The position numbers and the translations under genes were made by a program. A DNA stretch of 64,000 nt from contig NZ_LVYV01000001.1 in assembly GCF_001618955.1 (NCBI RefSeq), positions 1-64,000 on the forward strand. Direction: 5' to 3'. This document shows, piece after piece, positions 8,325 to 17,815 of this stretch (position 1 is its first letter; the number at the start of each line of letters is the position of its first letter). A model generated the notes under the pieces. That model did not search any database and was not told the origin of the DNA. It saw only the letters and a program-made list of their open reading frames with translations. Source of the DNA: Tardiphaga robiniae (GTDB lineage Bacteria; Pseudomonadota; Alphaproteobacteria; Rhizobiales; Xanthobacteraceae).

Positions 8325-9098
8325 TTACGCCGCGGCGAGCTGATCCAGCCGGTCGGTGGACAGCAGCCGTACGCCATCGGGCACCACGACAACGGTCTTT
8401 TCCTTGGCGAGCTTGGTCAGGGTGCGGCTGACAGTTTCGATGGTCAGGCCGAGATAGTCAGCAATGTCCTGCCGGCTCATAGGCAGCGGAACGTTGACCG
8501 ACTTCGAGCCGATGCGGCCATAGCGCGCCTGCAAATTCAGCAGGAAGGCGGCCACCTTCTCGTCGGCGGTGCGGCGGCCGAGCAGCAGCATCTGGTCCTG
8601 CGCGAGCGAGAGCTCATGGCCGGCAAATTCATGCAGGCGACGCAAGAGATGCGGCTTGCCATCGACATAGCTGAGAAACTGGGCGCGGGAGAAACGGCAG
8701 ACGCGCACCGACGTCACGGCCTCGGCGGCGACGCCGTAGCGGTCCATCAGCGCAAGTCCGAGGAAGTCACCGGGCAGCGCGAAGCCGACGATCTGGCGAC
8801 GGCCATCAGGTAGCGACTTGTAGAGCCGGACGATGCCTTCGGTCACGTTGAACACGCTACCGGCCAACGCGCCCTGATCGAACAGCATGGCCTTGGCCGG
8901 GAAATTCTTGACCTGGCTGAGGCGATCGAGCTCGTCGAGTTCCGCCGGTTCCAATGCGCCGCAGACGCTGAACAGGCGCACCTTGCAATCGTCGCAGCCG
9001 TTGGTGCTGCGGCCATGCCTGCAGTCGCGCTCTCCGGCACAGATCTCGGCCGCTGGTTCCGCGAAGGTCATGGCACTGTCCATTTCTGGTTTGGTCAC
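8325..9098 (-). CDS. Crp/Fnr regulator with cysteine cluster (FixK/FnrN/AadR-type)
   Basis: Cytoplasmic oxygen-responsive regulator of 257 residues. Cysteines at 35, 38 and 46 (CX2C-X7-C) plus C134 match the 4Fe-4S ligand pattern of FnrN-like proteins; C20 and C26 are extra. A cyclic-nucleotide-like beta barrel follows (about 50-165). The helix-turn-helix has SRQDIADYLGLTIETVSRTL, carrying the E..SR residues that read TTGAT half-sites. It is transcribed away from two Fnr-type boxes at 9132-9170, so autoregulation is likely. AadR, FixK1 and FnrN cannot be told apart from sequence alone. Confidence 0.9.
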   Translation of the reverse strand: MTKPEMDSAMTFAEPAAEICAGERDCRHGRSTNGCDDCKVRLFSVCGALEPAELDELDRLSQVKNFPAKAMLFDQGALAGSVFNVTEGIVRLYKSLPDGRRQIVGFALPGDFLGLALMDRYGVAAEAVTSVRVCRFSRAQFLSYVDGKPHLLRRLHEFAGHELSLAQDQMLLLGRRTADEKVAAFLLNLQARYGRIGSKSVNVPLPMSRQDIADYLGLTIETVSRTLTKLAKEKTVVVVPDGVRLLSTDRLDQLAAA

Positions 9099-9131
9099 AT
9101 GTGGCAGGTCTTGAAAATCACTCTACACCAT

Positions 9132-9145
9132 TTGACATGGATCAA
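9132..9145. promoter_or_regulatory. Fnr/FixK box 1
   Basis: TTGACATGGATCAA matches the TTGAT-N4-ATCAA consensus with one half-site base changed. It lies 34 bases upstream of the Fnr-type gene start and 78 bases from the divergent gene. Confidence 0.8.
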
Positions 9146-9156
9146 TCGTGGACGCT

Positions 9157-9170
9157 TTGACCCATATCAA
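9157..9170. promoter_or_regulatory. Fnr/FixK box 2
   Basis: TTGACCCATATCAA is a second Fnr-type box, 25 bases centre to centre from the first. It is closer to the divergent gene at 9223 and may control it. Confidence 0.75.
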
Positions 9171-9222
9171 TGCCGGACCAGCCCATCCCCGCCAATTTTG
9201 CAGGCCATGCGGGAATCCGGCG

Positions 9223-9627
9223 ATGAATGAGGAATATCAGGCGCAACCAATGACTTGGGCAGACGCCCGAGCCGCCTATCCGCTCGTCTATTTGCATGAT
9301 GCCAGCGTTACACTGGATGCATGGCTGGATTTCGTGCGCCGGCGAACCGATGCCGACGGCGGCGACAACGGGCTGATCGTGATCCGCGACCGGCGCGATA
9401 TCGTCCATGCGCTGTTTGTCTATCGGGTCGATCTCGACCTGCGCGGCTGCAACCAGCTCTGTATCGCGCAGCTGATCGTGGCCCAGATCCCCGGCTCGCA
9501 GATCGACCATGCCGTGGTCGCCTCGACCAGCCAGGTCGCGGCATCACTGGGCTGCCCGAGCATCGTGATCGAGCAGCCGTTCCAACTGATGCCGGGCGTC
9601 ACGTCGCGGACGCCGACAGCAGCGTAG
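9223..9627 (+). CDS. Hypothetical protein downstream of Fnr boxes
   Basis: A 134-residue soluble protein that I do not recognise. It contains a compact alpha/beta pattern (LIVIRDRRDIVHALFVYRVD, then LCIAQLIVAQIP, then HAVVASTSQVAASLGC) that could fit an acyltransferase-like fold, but no catalytic motif is clear. The start is uncertain: ATG at 9223 or at 9250, both with weak ribosome sites. It is divergent from the Fnr-type gene and shares the control region with the two Fnr boxes, so expression under low oxygen is the best clue to its role. Confidence 0.65.
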   Translation: MNEEYQAQPMTWADARAAYPLVYLHDASVTLDAWLDFVRRRTDADGGDNGLIVIRDRRDIVHALFVYRVDLDLRGCNQLCIAQLIVAQIPGSQIDHAVVASTSQVAASLGCPSIVIEQPFQLMPGVTSRTPTAA

Positions 9628-9693
9628 GGTTAGCACTCATACGGCAGAATCGATCCTTTGCCTTCGCATCGCGAATGCATGCCGTTCCCAGGG

Positions 9694-11799
9694 TCAAAGG
9701 ATGAAGTCGCTTGCCTTCAGACTCACCACATTGACATGGACCTGAAAGTCGGCGCTGCCGTCGCCGTTGACGTCGCCTTGCAGCAGGTGATCGGCATAGC
9801 GCAACTGTCCCGCGATGTGCCCGAAGGCGGCGCCGCCGATAAAGGCAAAGGCCTGCTGGCCCGCAGCATTGCTATCGGCATCGACCGCCGAAAGATCGAT
9901 CCGGTCCCCGGTGCCGAAATCCGTGATCCGATCCATCACGCCGGGCGTGCTGTCAGTGACCGCCGTGAATACGAAGCGATCGGCTCCGGCGCCACCGGCA
10001 AGAACATCGGCACCCGCACCGCCGGCGAGGATATCCTCGCCCGCATTGCCCCAGAGCTGATCGTTGCCGGCACCGCCATGCAGAATGTCATTGCCCGCGC
10101 CGCCGGTCAGCGCGTCGTTCCCTTCGCCACCATCCAGCGTGTCATTGCCGTCTCGGCCGTCGAGAACGTCCTTGCCGCCGCCGCCTGATAACATGTTGGC
10201 CGCGCCATCGCCGTTCAACGTGTCATCGAAGCGGCTACCAATGACGATCTCGATCGAACTGAAACTGTCACCGGCGGCATCGCTACCGCTGCCCGTACCG
10301 AGCGTCAGATCGACATGAATACCGGCAGACGATGTCTCGTAGCGCACGGTATCGATGCCGGACGCACCCGCGAAAGCATCGCCGCCCTTGCCGCCGACGA
10401 AAATGTCGTTGCCCTCACCACCCCACATGCGGTCGTCGTCATCGCTACCGAACAGAAAATCATTGCCGGCATCGCCGTAAAGAAAGTCGTTGCCGCCATC
10501 GCCATGCAGGACGTCGTTTCCCGCCGCACCATGAATCGTGTCCCGACCGTCACCGCCGTGAATGATATCGTTATCCGCCGTGCCGGGCAGCACGTCAGCG
10601 CCCGGCGTACCATTGGTGATCGTGTTGAACGACATGATGCGGCCGTGGATGTCATCGGACCCGAGGGACGGCACATAGGCTGTCCACGTCGCAAATAATT
10701 CTCCATTCTCCAACGAGATCAGGCTGGGCAGCGCGTCGACATTGTCAGTCGCAGAATTGACCACGAAATCCGGTCCGGTCACCGATCCATCGGCATTCAC
10801 GATATGACCGAGAATGCCGTTGGTCCCGGCGCTGAAATCGCTGCCCTCCCAAATCACCAGCGCGCGGCCGTCAGGCAAGGCGGTTACCACAGGAGAATTG
10901 GCATAAGCGTCGTTCGACGCGTTGATGATGATGTCCGATACACCCACGGACCCATCGGCATTCAGAATCCGGCCATGCACATCGTTTGAAAATGTACCGA
11001 CCTGCTGCTGCGTCCATGTGAGCAGGATACGCCCATCCGCGAGTTCGGCGGCGGACACGCCGCTCTGGTCCGTGCTGGATAGAGGCAGCAGCGAGAAGTC
11101 CGGCGACGTCGATGTTCCGTCGCTGTTGACAAAACGGCCCTCGACATGGGCGCCGGCATCCGGGGAGAGGTCGGTCCAGAACGCCAGCGCGCGCCCATCC
11201 GCAAGCGCGATCGCATTCCCACCGAGCTGACTGCCGGCGAGATCGCTATTGACGATGAAGTCGGCGCCCTCAGGCGTACCATGCGCATCGAGGATGCGAC
11301 CACGAATCTCGAGCGGATACGGATTCGTGCCGCCAGAAGAGTCCTCGTTCGAGGTCCAGGTCAGTAGGATGTGCCCATCGGCCAGCGTCTTGGCATTCGG
11401 GCCGGGCTGCCCCAGCGCCGTCGGCGTCGTATTGACGATGACGTCGGGGCCGCTCACGCCATCGGCAGTGACGATGCGTGTATGGATGTCGGAAGCCGTG
11501 TCGGATGCGAACTCGCCCCAGGAGACCAGAGCGGAACCATCAGCAAGCGTGACGATTGTCGGCAAGATGATGTTGCGCGGCGAGACGGTTGCGATGACGA
11601 AATCGGATTCCGCTGGCACACCTTCCGCATCGAATACGCGACCGCGCAATTCGAAGCCGCTGGTGAAGCCATCCGCATCTCTCAGCTCTGAACCCCAGAC
11701 GACCATCATGCGGCCATCAGGCAGCGTGGTCTGTGCCGAATAGGCCTGACCGAAGTCAGTCGTGCTGTTGATGGGAAATTCAGGTCCGACAAACGCCAT
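9694..11799 (-). CDS. RTX-type calcium-binding secreted protein
   Basis: A 701-residue protein in two parts. Residues 1 to about 395 hold about seven imperfect repeats of roughly 57 residues with the pattern LADGRxLxxW ... RIxNADG ... DFxVN, suggesting a beta-propeller-like adhesion domain. From about residue 400, nonapeptide GGxGNDxLxG repeats form the calcium-binding beta-roll, and a C-terminal serralysin-like segment follows (DRITDFGTGDRIDLS to ASDFIL). There is no signal peptide, consistent with type I secretion through a C-terminal signal. No HlyB/HlyD/TolC genes lie in the window. No protease HExxH motif is seen, so an adhesin or surface role is more likely than an enzyme. Confidence 0.88.
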   Translation of the reverse strand: MAFVGPEFPINSTTDFGQAYSAQTTLPDGRMMVVWGSELRDADGFTSGFELRGRVFDAEGVPAESDFVIATVSPRNIILPTIVTLADGSALVSWGEFASDTASDIHTRIVTADGVSGPDVIVNTTPTALGQPGPNAKTLADGHILLTWTSNEDSSGGTNPYPLEIRGRILDAHGTPEGADFIVNSDLAGSQLGGNAIALADGRALAFWTDLSPDAGAHVEGRFVNSDGTSTSPDFSLLPLSSTDQSGVSAAELADGRILLTWTQQQVGTFSNDVHGRILNADGSVGVSDIIINASNDAYANSPVVTALPDGRALVIWEGSDFSAGTNGILGHIVNADGSVTGPDFVVNSATDNVDALPSLISLENGELFATWTAYVPSLGSDDIHGRIMSFNTITNGTPGADVLPGTADNDIIHGGDGRDTIHGAAGNDVLHGDGGNDFLYGDAGNDFLFGSDDDDRMWGGEGNDIFVGGKGGDAFAGASGIDTVRYETSSAGIHVDLTLGTGSGSDAAGDSFSSIEIVIGSRFDDTLNGDGAANMLSGGGGKDVLDGRDGNDTLDGGEGNDALTGGAGNDILHGGAGNDQLWGNAGEDILAGGAGADVLAGGAGADRFVFTAVTDSTPGVMDRITDFGTGDRIDLSAVDADSNAAGQQAFAFIGGAAFGHIAGQLRYADHLLQGDVNGDGSADFQVHVNVVSLKASDFIL

Positions 11800-12339
11800 G
11801 ATGCAGCCCCCAATTCATTTCGCCGGAGCGTGAATCTTTAATCGGACGAATCTGGGGCTGATATTTGTCGGGCTCGCGTTGTTCGCCCTCGCATTGAATC
11901 AATTGCATCCCATCACATGCGTTCGGCGCGGCTGCCTTGTCCCAATGCAACGCGCACGCTTGCGATCACGTCGATCGCCCGCTCTGTCTCATCGCACATC
12001 GCGATATCCTGTTTCCCACACGGAGTTTGAATCACGCGCAACGCGGACGGCTGTGCGCGCGCGTGGTCATATCATTCTTGCAGCGATCTCCTTCGATCGG
12101 CGGACTGACGGCGATGCCGGAGCCCTGCTAACCATCTGGTGCGACCTGAACGGCGTGCCGAAAGCGCAGCAGAGCGACGTCGTGCAAGCCGATTGCGACG
12201 TCATTCGGCTTGAGTCGGTTTCAAATCGATAAACTCGATTGCAAGCATCAATAATATTCGTTTGTCAAAATTCATGGCGGTCCTAGGCTCGAACGAACCC
12301 GAAGAGCGATGCCGCCCCTCGATGATGCAGGAGCCGACC
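11800..12339. other. 540-base stretch without a supported gene
   Basis: It contains the promoter side of the RTX gene at the left. An open frame at 11879-12232 has low-complexity, arginine-rich translation and no ribosome site. An AT-rich patch lies around 12225-12280 and is probably the promoter of the small gene at 12340. No tRNA, repeat or clear hairpin was found. Confidence 0.5.
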
Positions 12340-12498
12340 ATGAAAACGATCATCCACCCCGACGTATCGGTCGCTCTCGCGCTGTTCGCCTTTGCTGCGG
12401 CGATCATCGCACGCCTGACAGTCACCAAGCGTTCCCGGCATAGCGCCGATCAGATCGCGGCCATCGTTGCGACATCGGGATATCCGTCCGGCGCCTAG
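12340..12498 (+). CDS. Small membrane protein (52 aa)
   Basis: A 52-residue protein starting MKTIIHPDVSVALALFAFAA, with one hydrophobic segment at about residues 9-27 and a basic then polar tail. The ATG at 12340 follows AGGAGCCGACC, a good ribosome site; an upstream in-frame start near 12262 lacks one. It converges with the lysR gene, which ends 17 bases away. No family recognised. An AT-rich promoter-like region lies upstream. Function unknown. Confidence 0.5.
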   Translation: MKTIIHPDVSVALALFAFAAAIIARLTVTKRSRHSADQIAAIVATSGYPSGA

Positions 12499-12514
12499 CC
12501 GCGCCTGAGCAGTA

Positions 12515-13423
12515 TCACGTCCGCCTTGCTGGACGTTTTGGTGCCCTCGCTTGCCCTGCAGGCGCGGGCTTTTTGTTGGCCGCGTCACGCGCGAGGCGAT
12601 GCATGAGTGCGACCGCTTCGGCGATGATCGCATCGTCGCGATCGCCGGGATAGACGACAAAGGCTGGCATCGAAAATTCCGGCGCATCGACGACGGCATG
12701 CAGCCGACCAGCCTTCAGCTGGGGTGCAACGATACGGCGCGGAAAATATCCGGAACCGCCATTCTCCAGCACATGCTGCAGCCCGAGCCAGCCGATATTG
12801 GCAGTGAGCGATGGCCCGGCGAAATCCGGAAACAGCGCCATGTGGCGCGCATAGAATTCCGGACCCCAATCGATATAGACGTAACCTGGCTGCGGCTCCG
12901 GCGCACTGTGCGAGCTGGTCGAGACCAGAATGAGCTGTTCATCGAACAACTGCTCGACCTTGAGACCGGGCCGGCTCTGCGGCGTATACATGACGCCGAT
13001 ATCGATCCGGCCTTCGACGAGGCCCTGCATCAATTCGGGTTCGAGGGCACTCTCGGCGCGGATCGCGATATCCGGATGTTTCGCGCGCATCAGCGGCAGC
13101 CAGTGCAGCAGATGCTCCTCCCACAGCCCGATGCGACCGCCGACGGTCAGCGTACCGCTGAAGCCTTTCGCAATGCCGACGTCCTGCCGCGCATGTTCCA
13201 CCGTTCGCACGAGCGTGGACGCGTGTTTCTGAAACTGGCGGCCGGCTGGCGTCAGCGTCGCCCCGGCCTTGTTGCGGACGAACAGCGTCACGCGCAGCAA
13301 CTGCTCCAGTGTCTGGATCCGCGCGCTAACCGTGGACTGTGTGACATGCAGCTTCTCCGCCGCAGTCACGAAATTCCCGGCGCTCACAACCGCAAGGAAT
13401 GTTCTGGCCAGTTCGGTGTCCAT
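12515..13423 (-). CDS. LysR family transcriptional regulator (last gene of tct operon)
   Basis: A 302-residue LysR-type regulator. The N-terminal helix-turn-helix (residues 1-60) contains NFVTAAEKLHVTQSTVSARIQTLE. The effector domain follows from about residue 90 and includes the second-lobe motif ENGGSGYFPRR. It ends with a basic, proline- and alanine-rich tail (KKPAPAGQARAPKRPARRT). It starts 15 bases after the tctA stop on the same strand, so it is the terminal gene of a tctC-tctB-tctA-lysR unit rather than divergent as is common for LysR regulators. It probably controls this transporter in response to its substrate. Confidence 0.88.
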   Translation of the reverse strand: MDTELARTFLAVVSAGNFVTAAEKLHVTQSTVSARIQTLEQLLRVTLFVRNKAGATLTPAGRQFQKHASTLVRTVEHARQDVGIAKGFSGTLTVGGRIGLWEEHLLHWLPLMRAKHPDIAIRAESALEPELMQGLVEGRIDIGVMYTPQSRPGLKVEQLFDEQLILVSTSSHSAPEPQPGYVYIDWGPEFYARHMALFPDFAGPSLTANIGWLGLQHVLENGGSGYFPRRIVAPQLKAGRLHAVVDAPEFSMPAFVVYPGDRDDAIIAEAVALMHRLARDAANKKPAPAGQARAPKRPARRT

Positions 13424-13438
13424 GCGAGCGCTCCCCGG

Positions 13439-14947
13439 CTACGCGCCCTCGTCGAGCGCGACCATCTCGCGCTTCCGACGCAGTGCAGGCAACAGCGGCG
13501 CAATCAGAAGCACCACTGCCAGCAGCAAACAGGCCGCCGAGATCGGCCGCTCGATGAAGGTCATGAGATTGCCCTGCGACAGGATCAATGACTTGCGCAG
13601 ATTGTTCTCCAGCAGCGGACCAAGCACAAAGGCCAGCACCAGCGGCGCGGGCTCATAGCCGAACTTGCGCATGAAGTAGCCGATCACGCCGAAGCCGATC
13701 ATGACATAGACGTCGAACACATTGTTGCTGCTGCAATAGACACCAATGATCGTGAACAGGATGATCAGCGGGAACAGCACATTGTACGGCAGCTTCAGCA
13801 GCTTCACCCACATGCCGATCAGTGGCAGGTTCAGCACCAGCAGCATGAGGTTGCCGATATACATGCTGGCAACGATGCCCCAGAACAGGCCGGGGTTCTG
13901 CGTGATCAGCAGCGGGCCGGGCTGCAACCCGTGAATGACGAAAGCGCCGAGCAGCAGCGCCATCACGACGTTGGGCGGGATGCCGAGGGTCATCAAGGGA
14001 ATGAACGCACCGCCTGCTGCCGCATTGTTCGCGGCCTCAGGTCCGGCAACGCCTTCGATCGCGCCATGGCCGAAGCGCTCCGGATGTTTCGACAGCCGCT
14101 TCTCCAGCGCATAGGACGCGAATGACGCCACCACGGCACCCCCGCCCGGCAGGATTCCGAGGAAGAAGCCGAGGATGGTGCCACGTCCGATCGGCCCGGC
14201 GCTGGCCTTCCAGTCTTCCTTGTTGGGCAGAAGCTGCGTGATCTTGGCATTGATGATGTCGCGCTTGATCACCTGCTCGGTGTTGAGCAGCACCTCGCCG
14301 AGCCCGAACAGACCCATCACCACGGGCACCAGGCCGATGCCGTCGATCAGTTCGATCCGGCCGAAGGTCAGCCGCGGCTGCGCGGTGATGCTGTCGAGGC
14401 CGATGAGGCCAAGCACGATGCCGATACAGGCCATCAGCAGCGCCTTGGCCATCGAGCCTTGTGTCAGGAAGGTCAGCACCACGAGACCGAGCACCATCAG
14501 GCTGGCATATTCCGCGGGACCGAACGCAATGGCGACCGAGGCGAGTGACGGCGCCACCAGCATCAGCATCACCAGCGCGAAAGTGCCGGCGATGAAGGAG
14601 CCGAGCGCGGAAATGCCGAGCGCCGGGCCGGCACGGCCCTGCTTCGCCATCTGGTGACCGTCGATACAGGTGACGACGGAGGCGGCCTCGCCGGGAATGT
14701 TAACCAGGATCGACGTGGTCGAGCCGCCATACATCGAGCCGTAATAGATGCCGGCCATCATGATGATGCCGGACTCCGGCGTGCCGGACAGCGTCACCGG
14801 CAGTAGCAGCGACATCGCCGAGATCGGCCCGATGCCGGGCAGCACGCCGACCAGCGTGCCGATGAAGACGCCGATGAAGCAGTAGAGAATATTGACGGGC
14901 TGCAGCGCGACGCCGAAGCCGTGCATGACATTGACGAGAACATCCAT
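13439..14947 (-). CDS. tctA: Tripartite tricarboxylate transporter permease TctA
   Basis: Large inner-membrane subunit (502 residues, 10 or more membrane segments) of a secondary transporter that imports carboxylates together with a periplasmic binding protein. Conserved TctA features are visible: [23 protein letters not shown] near residue 35, [18 protein letters not shown] near 70, and a second glycine-rich loop [20 protein letters not shown]. The order tctC, tctB, tctA on the minus strand with short gaps is the standard operon. The substrate (citrate, other carboxylates or aromatic acids) is set by TctC and cannot be deduced here. Confidence 0.95.
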   Translation of the reverse strand: MDVLVNVMHGFGVALQPVNILYCFIGVFIGTLVGVLPGIGPISAMSLLLPVTLSGTPESGIIMMAGIYYGSMYGGSTTSILVNIPGEAASVVTCIDGHQMAKQGRAGPALGISALGSFIAGTFALVMLMLVAPSLASVAIAFGPAEYASLMVLGLVVLTFLTQGSMAKALLMACIGIVLGLIGLDSITAQPRLTFGRIELIDGIGLVPVVMGLFGLGEVLLNTEQVIKRDIINAKITQLLPNKEDWKASAGPIGRGTILGFFLGILPGGGAVVASFASYALEKRLSKHPERFGHGAIEGVAGPEAANNAAAGGAFIPLMTLGIPPNVVMALLLGAFVIHGLQPGPLLITQNPGLFWGIVASMYIGNLMLLVLNLPLIGMWVKLLKLPYNVLFPLIILFTIIGVYCSSNNVFDVYVMIGFGVIGYFMRKFGYEPAPLVLAFVLGPLLENNLRKSLILSQGNLMTFIERPISAACLLLAVVLLIAPLLPALRRKREMVALDEGA

Positions 14948-14962
14948 GATCTGTGTTTCCCG

Positions 14963-15448
14963 TCAGCCGATTTCAAACATGCCCGAAGGCAACTGGATCA
15001 GCAGGCCGCGCTTCAGCACCCACCACACACCAACAGGCGCCAGCACCGCGAGCGGAATCGCCAGCGTCCAGCGCACGGGATCGATCACGCGCAACAGCAG
15101 CAGCATCAACGGAATGGTCGAGATCAGGAAACCCAGCGGTTCGAGCGCGAAAGCATAGGCCGAGAGGATGACGATGATCGCGCCCGGCTTGCCCCAGCTT
15201 GCGCCTTCCCATCGCGAGCCAAAGGTCGGTCCGCCTTCGGTTACCGAAGCGAGAATGATGGTGACGGCGAAAGCGCACATCAGCAGGCCAATATAGAACA
15301 GCATGAAGCCGGAGCCGGGATCGTTGATGGTGCCGAGCTTCAGCTTGAGGCCTGAGCGAATGACGAACACGCCAAGCGCAATGCCGAGCACGCCGGTCCA
15401 GAGTTCTGAATTGTTGAGCCGGAATGGCGGGCGGGTTTGGTCAGTCAT
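14963..15448 (-). CDS. tctB: Tripartite tricarboxylate transporter small membrane subunit TctB
   Basis: A 161-residue small membrane subunit with four predicted hydrophobic segments, the TctB topology. It probably bridges the periplasmic receptor and the TctA channel. The ATG at 15448 (MTDQTRPPFRLNNSELW) is preceded by GGACAGAAACG; the longer frame from 15502 adds a cysteine-rich peptide that does not fit. It lies 15 bases ahead of tctA and 83 bases after tctC on the same strand. Confidence 0.9.
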   Translation of the reverse strand: MTDQTRPPFRLNNSELWTGVLGIALGVFVIRSGLKLKLGTINDPGSGFMLFYIGLLMCAFAVTIILASVTEGGPTFGSRWEGASWGKPGAIIVILSAYAFALEPLGFLISTIPLMLLLLRVIDPVRWTLAIPLAVLAPVGVWWVLKRGLLIQLPSGMFEIG

Positions 15449-15531
15449 CGTTTCTGTCCCGGGACATCGACATGAAATGAAGGCGCATGCGATGGACCCC
15501 ATCGCATGCGCCTGACGTCGTTATTCGACGA

Positions 15532-16515
15532 TCAATTCGGCTTCTTGCCCAACCCAATTCCCTCGATCACCTTGCGCTCGGAATTGGTGACCTCGACCAC
15601 GAACTTCTTGTAGTCCTCGGTGTTCTTGTAGTTCGGCACCATGTCGTATTTCGCCAGCGTCGCGATGACGGCGGGATCCTCGATGGCCTTCTTGAAGGCG
15701 TCATGCAGCTTTGCGACGATCTTCGGATCCATGCCCTTCGGCCCGGCGATGCCGAACGGCGAGTCATAGACCATCGGATAGCCGCTTTCCTTCAGCGTCG
15801 GCGCGTCCGGGAAATTCGGCGACCGCTTGTCGGTCCACACCATCAACAGACGCAGCTTGCCGGCATCAACCAGCGGCCGCCAGCCGGTGGAATCCGCCTG
15901 CAGCATGGTGTGATTGCCGAGCACCGCAGCGTTGGTTTCAGCGCCGCCCTTGAACGGCACCTGCGTCAGCTTGATGCCGGCCATGGCGGCGATCTGCTCC
16001 ATGCCGACATGCAGCGACGTGCCGGTGCCCGGCGTCGCATAGGTCACCTTGCCGGGATTGGCCTTGGCAAAATCGACCACGTCCTTCCAGGTCTTGAACT
16101 GCGACTCCGCATTCGTGGTGATTCCGAACGTGTAGCCGGTGAGATGGATGATGTAGGAGAAATCCTTGTCCGGATTCCACGACACGTCCTGCATCAGCGG
16201 CAGGCGGAACACGGTGATTGGAATCTGCGAGATGGTGTAGCCATCCGGCTTCGCGGCGGCTGCCATGGTGGCCGGGCCTACCGTGCCGCCACCGCCACCC
16301 TTGTTGTCGACGGCGATCGGCTGACCGAGATGTTTCGATGCCGCGTCCGCAATCGCGCGCATCGAGATGTCGGTGGAGCCACCGGCGGGCCATGGCACGA
16401 TCAGTGTGATCGGCTTGGTCGGATAGTCCTGCGCCCGGGCTGCACCACCGAACATGGTGGCGGCCGCGGCGAGCGCGACAGCAGCGGACAAGGCAAGGCG
16501 ATTGCGTTGCAACAT
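15532..16515 (-). CDS. tctC: Tripartite tricarboxylate transporter substrate-binding protein TctC
   Basis: Periplasmic receptor of 327 residues (Bug/TctC family). The signal peptide is residues 1-28 ending ARA before QDYPTKPI. The typical first strand ITLIVPWPAGGSTDISMR and the IAVDNKGGGGGTVGP loop follow, which close over a carboxylate ligand. First gene of the tctCBA-lysR operon, so its upstream region (16516-16886) holds the promoter. A second, unlinked TctC (24229-25206) shares the family but not the operon. Confidence 0.93.
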   Translation of the reverse strand: MLQRNRLALSAAVALAAAATMFGGAARAQDYPTKPITLIVPWPAGGSTDISMRAIADAASKHLGQPIAVDNKGGGGGTVGPATMAAAAKPDGYTISQIPITVFRLPLMQDVSWNPDKDFSYIIHLTGYTFGITTNAESQFKTWKDVVDFAKANPGKVTYATPGTGTSLHVGMEQIAAMAGIKLTQVPFKGGAETNAAVLGNHTMLQADSTGWRPLVDAGKLRLLMVWTDKRSPNFPDAPTLKESGYPMVYDSPFGIAGPKGMDPKIVAKLHDAFKKAIEDPAVIATLAKYDMVPNYKNTEDYKKFVVEVTNSERKVIEGIGLGKKPN

Positions 16516-16886
16516 GTGTTTCTCCCTCTGCGATTCCGGAGGTGATGCCCGGACCGGCTGTATTTTTATTGTCGTTCAGTCTAGCCCGGAACAAACCCAA
16601 GAAAAGGACATGTTTCGAACCAGGCTGCGAACGCGTCTTGCGTCTTTGGCAATCAACGATGATTTCACCGCCGCCGCAATTCGCAATCAGGATGAGCCAT
16701 GCGACATTCCGTCTGCACGCGGAGATCGCCCGGCTAACATATTGATCGCGGCGGACAAGAAATTCCGCCTGCAAAAATAACTGAGAAAATTTTGTCTGTG
16801 ATGTCGGATCGCGGCGGGCCCACGCGTCCTATGCGCGACAGTCACCAAAGAGAACACCCAGAGCGTATACCCACAGGAGCCATCCG
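16516..16886. other. 371-base intergenic control region
   Basis: Separates tctC (minus) from the VOC gene at 16887 (plus). An AT-rich stretch around 16770-16800 contains the palindromic GAAAATTTTG core and probably the promoter of the VOC pair. The tctC promoter must also lie here. Open frames inside it have no ribosome site. No RNA gene seen. Confidence 0.5.
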
Positions 16887-17306
16887 ATGAGCAAAATGAT
16901 CTTCGTCAACCTGCCGGTCAGCGACCTGCCCCGCGCGGTCGCCTTCTATGAAGCGGTCGGCGCGACCAAAAACCCGCAATTCTCCGACGACACCGCCGCC
17001 TGCATGGTGTTCTCCGACACCATCCACGCGATGCTGCTGACGCACGACAAATATCGCCAGTTCACATCGAAGAAGATCGTCGACGCGAAGACGTCGAGCG
17101 AAGTGCTGATCTGCGTCTCCGCCGACAGCCGCGACGAGGTCGATGGTCTCGTGAAGAAGGCCGTAGGTGCGGGCGGCAGCGCCGATCCGACACCCACACA
17201 GGATTTCGGCTTCATGTATGGCCGCAGCTATGAGGACCCCGACGGTCACATCTGGGAAGTGATGTGGATGGACATGGCCGCCGCGCAATCTGCGATGGCG
17301 ACCTGA
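16887..17306 (+). CDS. VOC family protein (glyoxalase/bleomycin-resistance fold), lactoylglutathione-lyase-like
   Basis: A 139-residue cytosolic protein with the VOC fold. It starts MSKMIFVNLPVSDLPRAVAFYE, the usual first strand and helix, and ends with DPDGHIWEVMWMDM, where the family metal-binding glutamate sits. It resembles the YdeN/lactoylglutathione-lyase-like group of unassigned VOC proteins. It is followed at 30 bases by another VOC protein of the PhnB type, probably in one operon. Metal binding is likely; the substrate is unknown. Confidence 0.85.
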   Translation: MSKMIFVNLPVSDLPRAVAFYEAVGATKNPQFSDDTAACMVFSDTIHAMLLTHDKYRQFTSKKIVDAKTSSEVLICVSADSRDEVDGLVKKAVGAGGSADPTPTQDFGFMYGRSYEDPDGHIWEVMWMDMAAAQSAMAT

Positions 17307-17335
17307 ACGATACGCCGGCGAGAAAGGACACGACG

Positions 17336-17815
17336 ATGTCGAAGATTTCACCCTGCATCTGGTACGTGAACGAGGCCGAAGCGGCCGCCAGATTCTACTG
17401 CTCACTGTTGCCCAATTCGTCCGTCGATCGCGTGCAGCGCGCCCCGATCGACTATCCCGGCGGCAAGGCCGGCGACGTGCTGGTGGTCGGCTTTACCTTG
17501 GCGGGCCAGAGCTTCATCGGCCTGAACGGCGGCAGCCCCGCCACGTTCAGCACTGCCGTGTCCTTCACGATCCATTGCGACGATCAGGCCGAAGTGGACC
17601 GGCTGTGGGACACCCTCCTGGCCCATGGCGGCAAGGCAAATGCCTGCGGCTGGCTGAATGATCGCTGGGGCGTGCCGTGGCAGATCGTGCCGAACGGCTT
17701 TACTGAAATGCTTGCCAGCGAGAATGGCGAGGGCGCCAAGCGCGCCATGACCGCCATGATGGGCATGGTGAAACTCGATCTGGCCGCCCTGAAGAAGGCC
17801 TTCGACGGCGGCTGA
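17336..17815 (+). CDS. VOC family protein, PhnB-like (PF06983)
   Basis: A 159-residue protein of the PhnB / 3-demethylubiquinone-methyltransferase-like VOC group. It begins MSKISPCIWYVNEAEAAARF and contains the typical CDDQAEVDRLWDTLLAHGG and CGWLNDRWGVPWQIVP motifs. The ATG at 17336 is preceded by AAGGACACGACG. It probably shares a transcript with the VOC gene upstream. Members of this group are mostly uncharacterised. A related but distinct protein is encoded at 18191-18592 on the other side of tRNA-Met. Confidence 0.87.
   Translation: MSKISPCIWYVNEAEAAARFYCSLLPNSSVDRVQRAPIDYPGGKAGDVLVVGFTLAGQSFIGLNGGSPATFSTAVSFTIHCDDQAEVDRLWDTLLAHGGKANACGWLNDRWGVPWQIVPNGFTEMLASENGEGAKRAMTAMMGMVKLDLAALKKAFDGG

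Noticed and set aside
11879-12232. Open frame of 117 codons in the gap after the RTX gene
   Set aside because: Arginine-rich low-complexity translation, no ribosome site and no recognisable domain.
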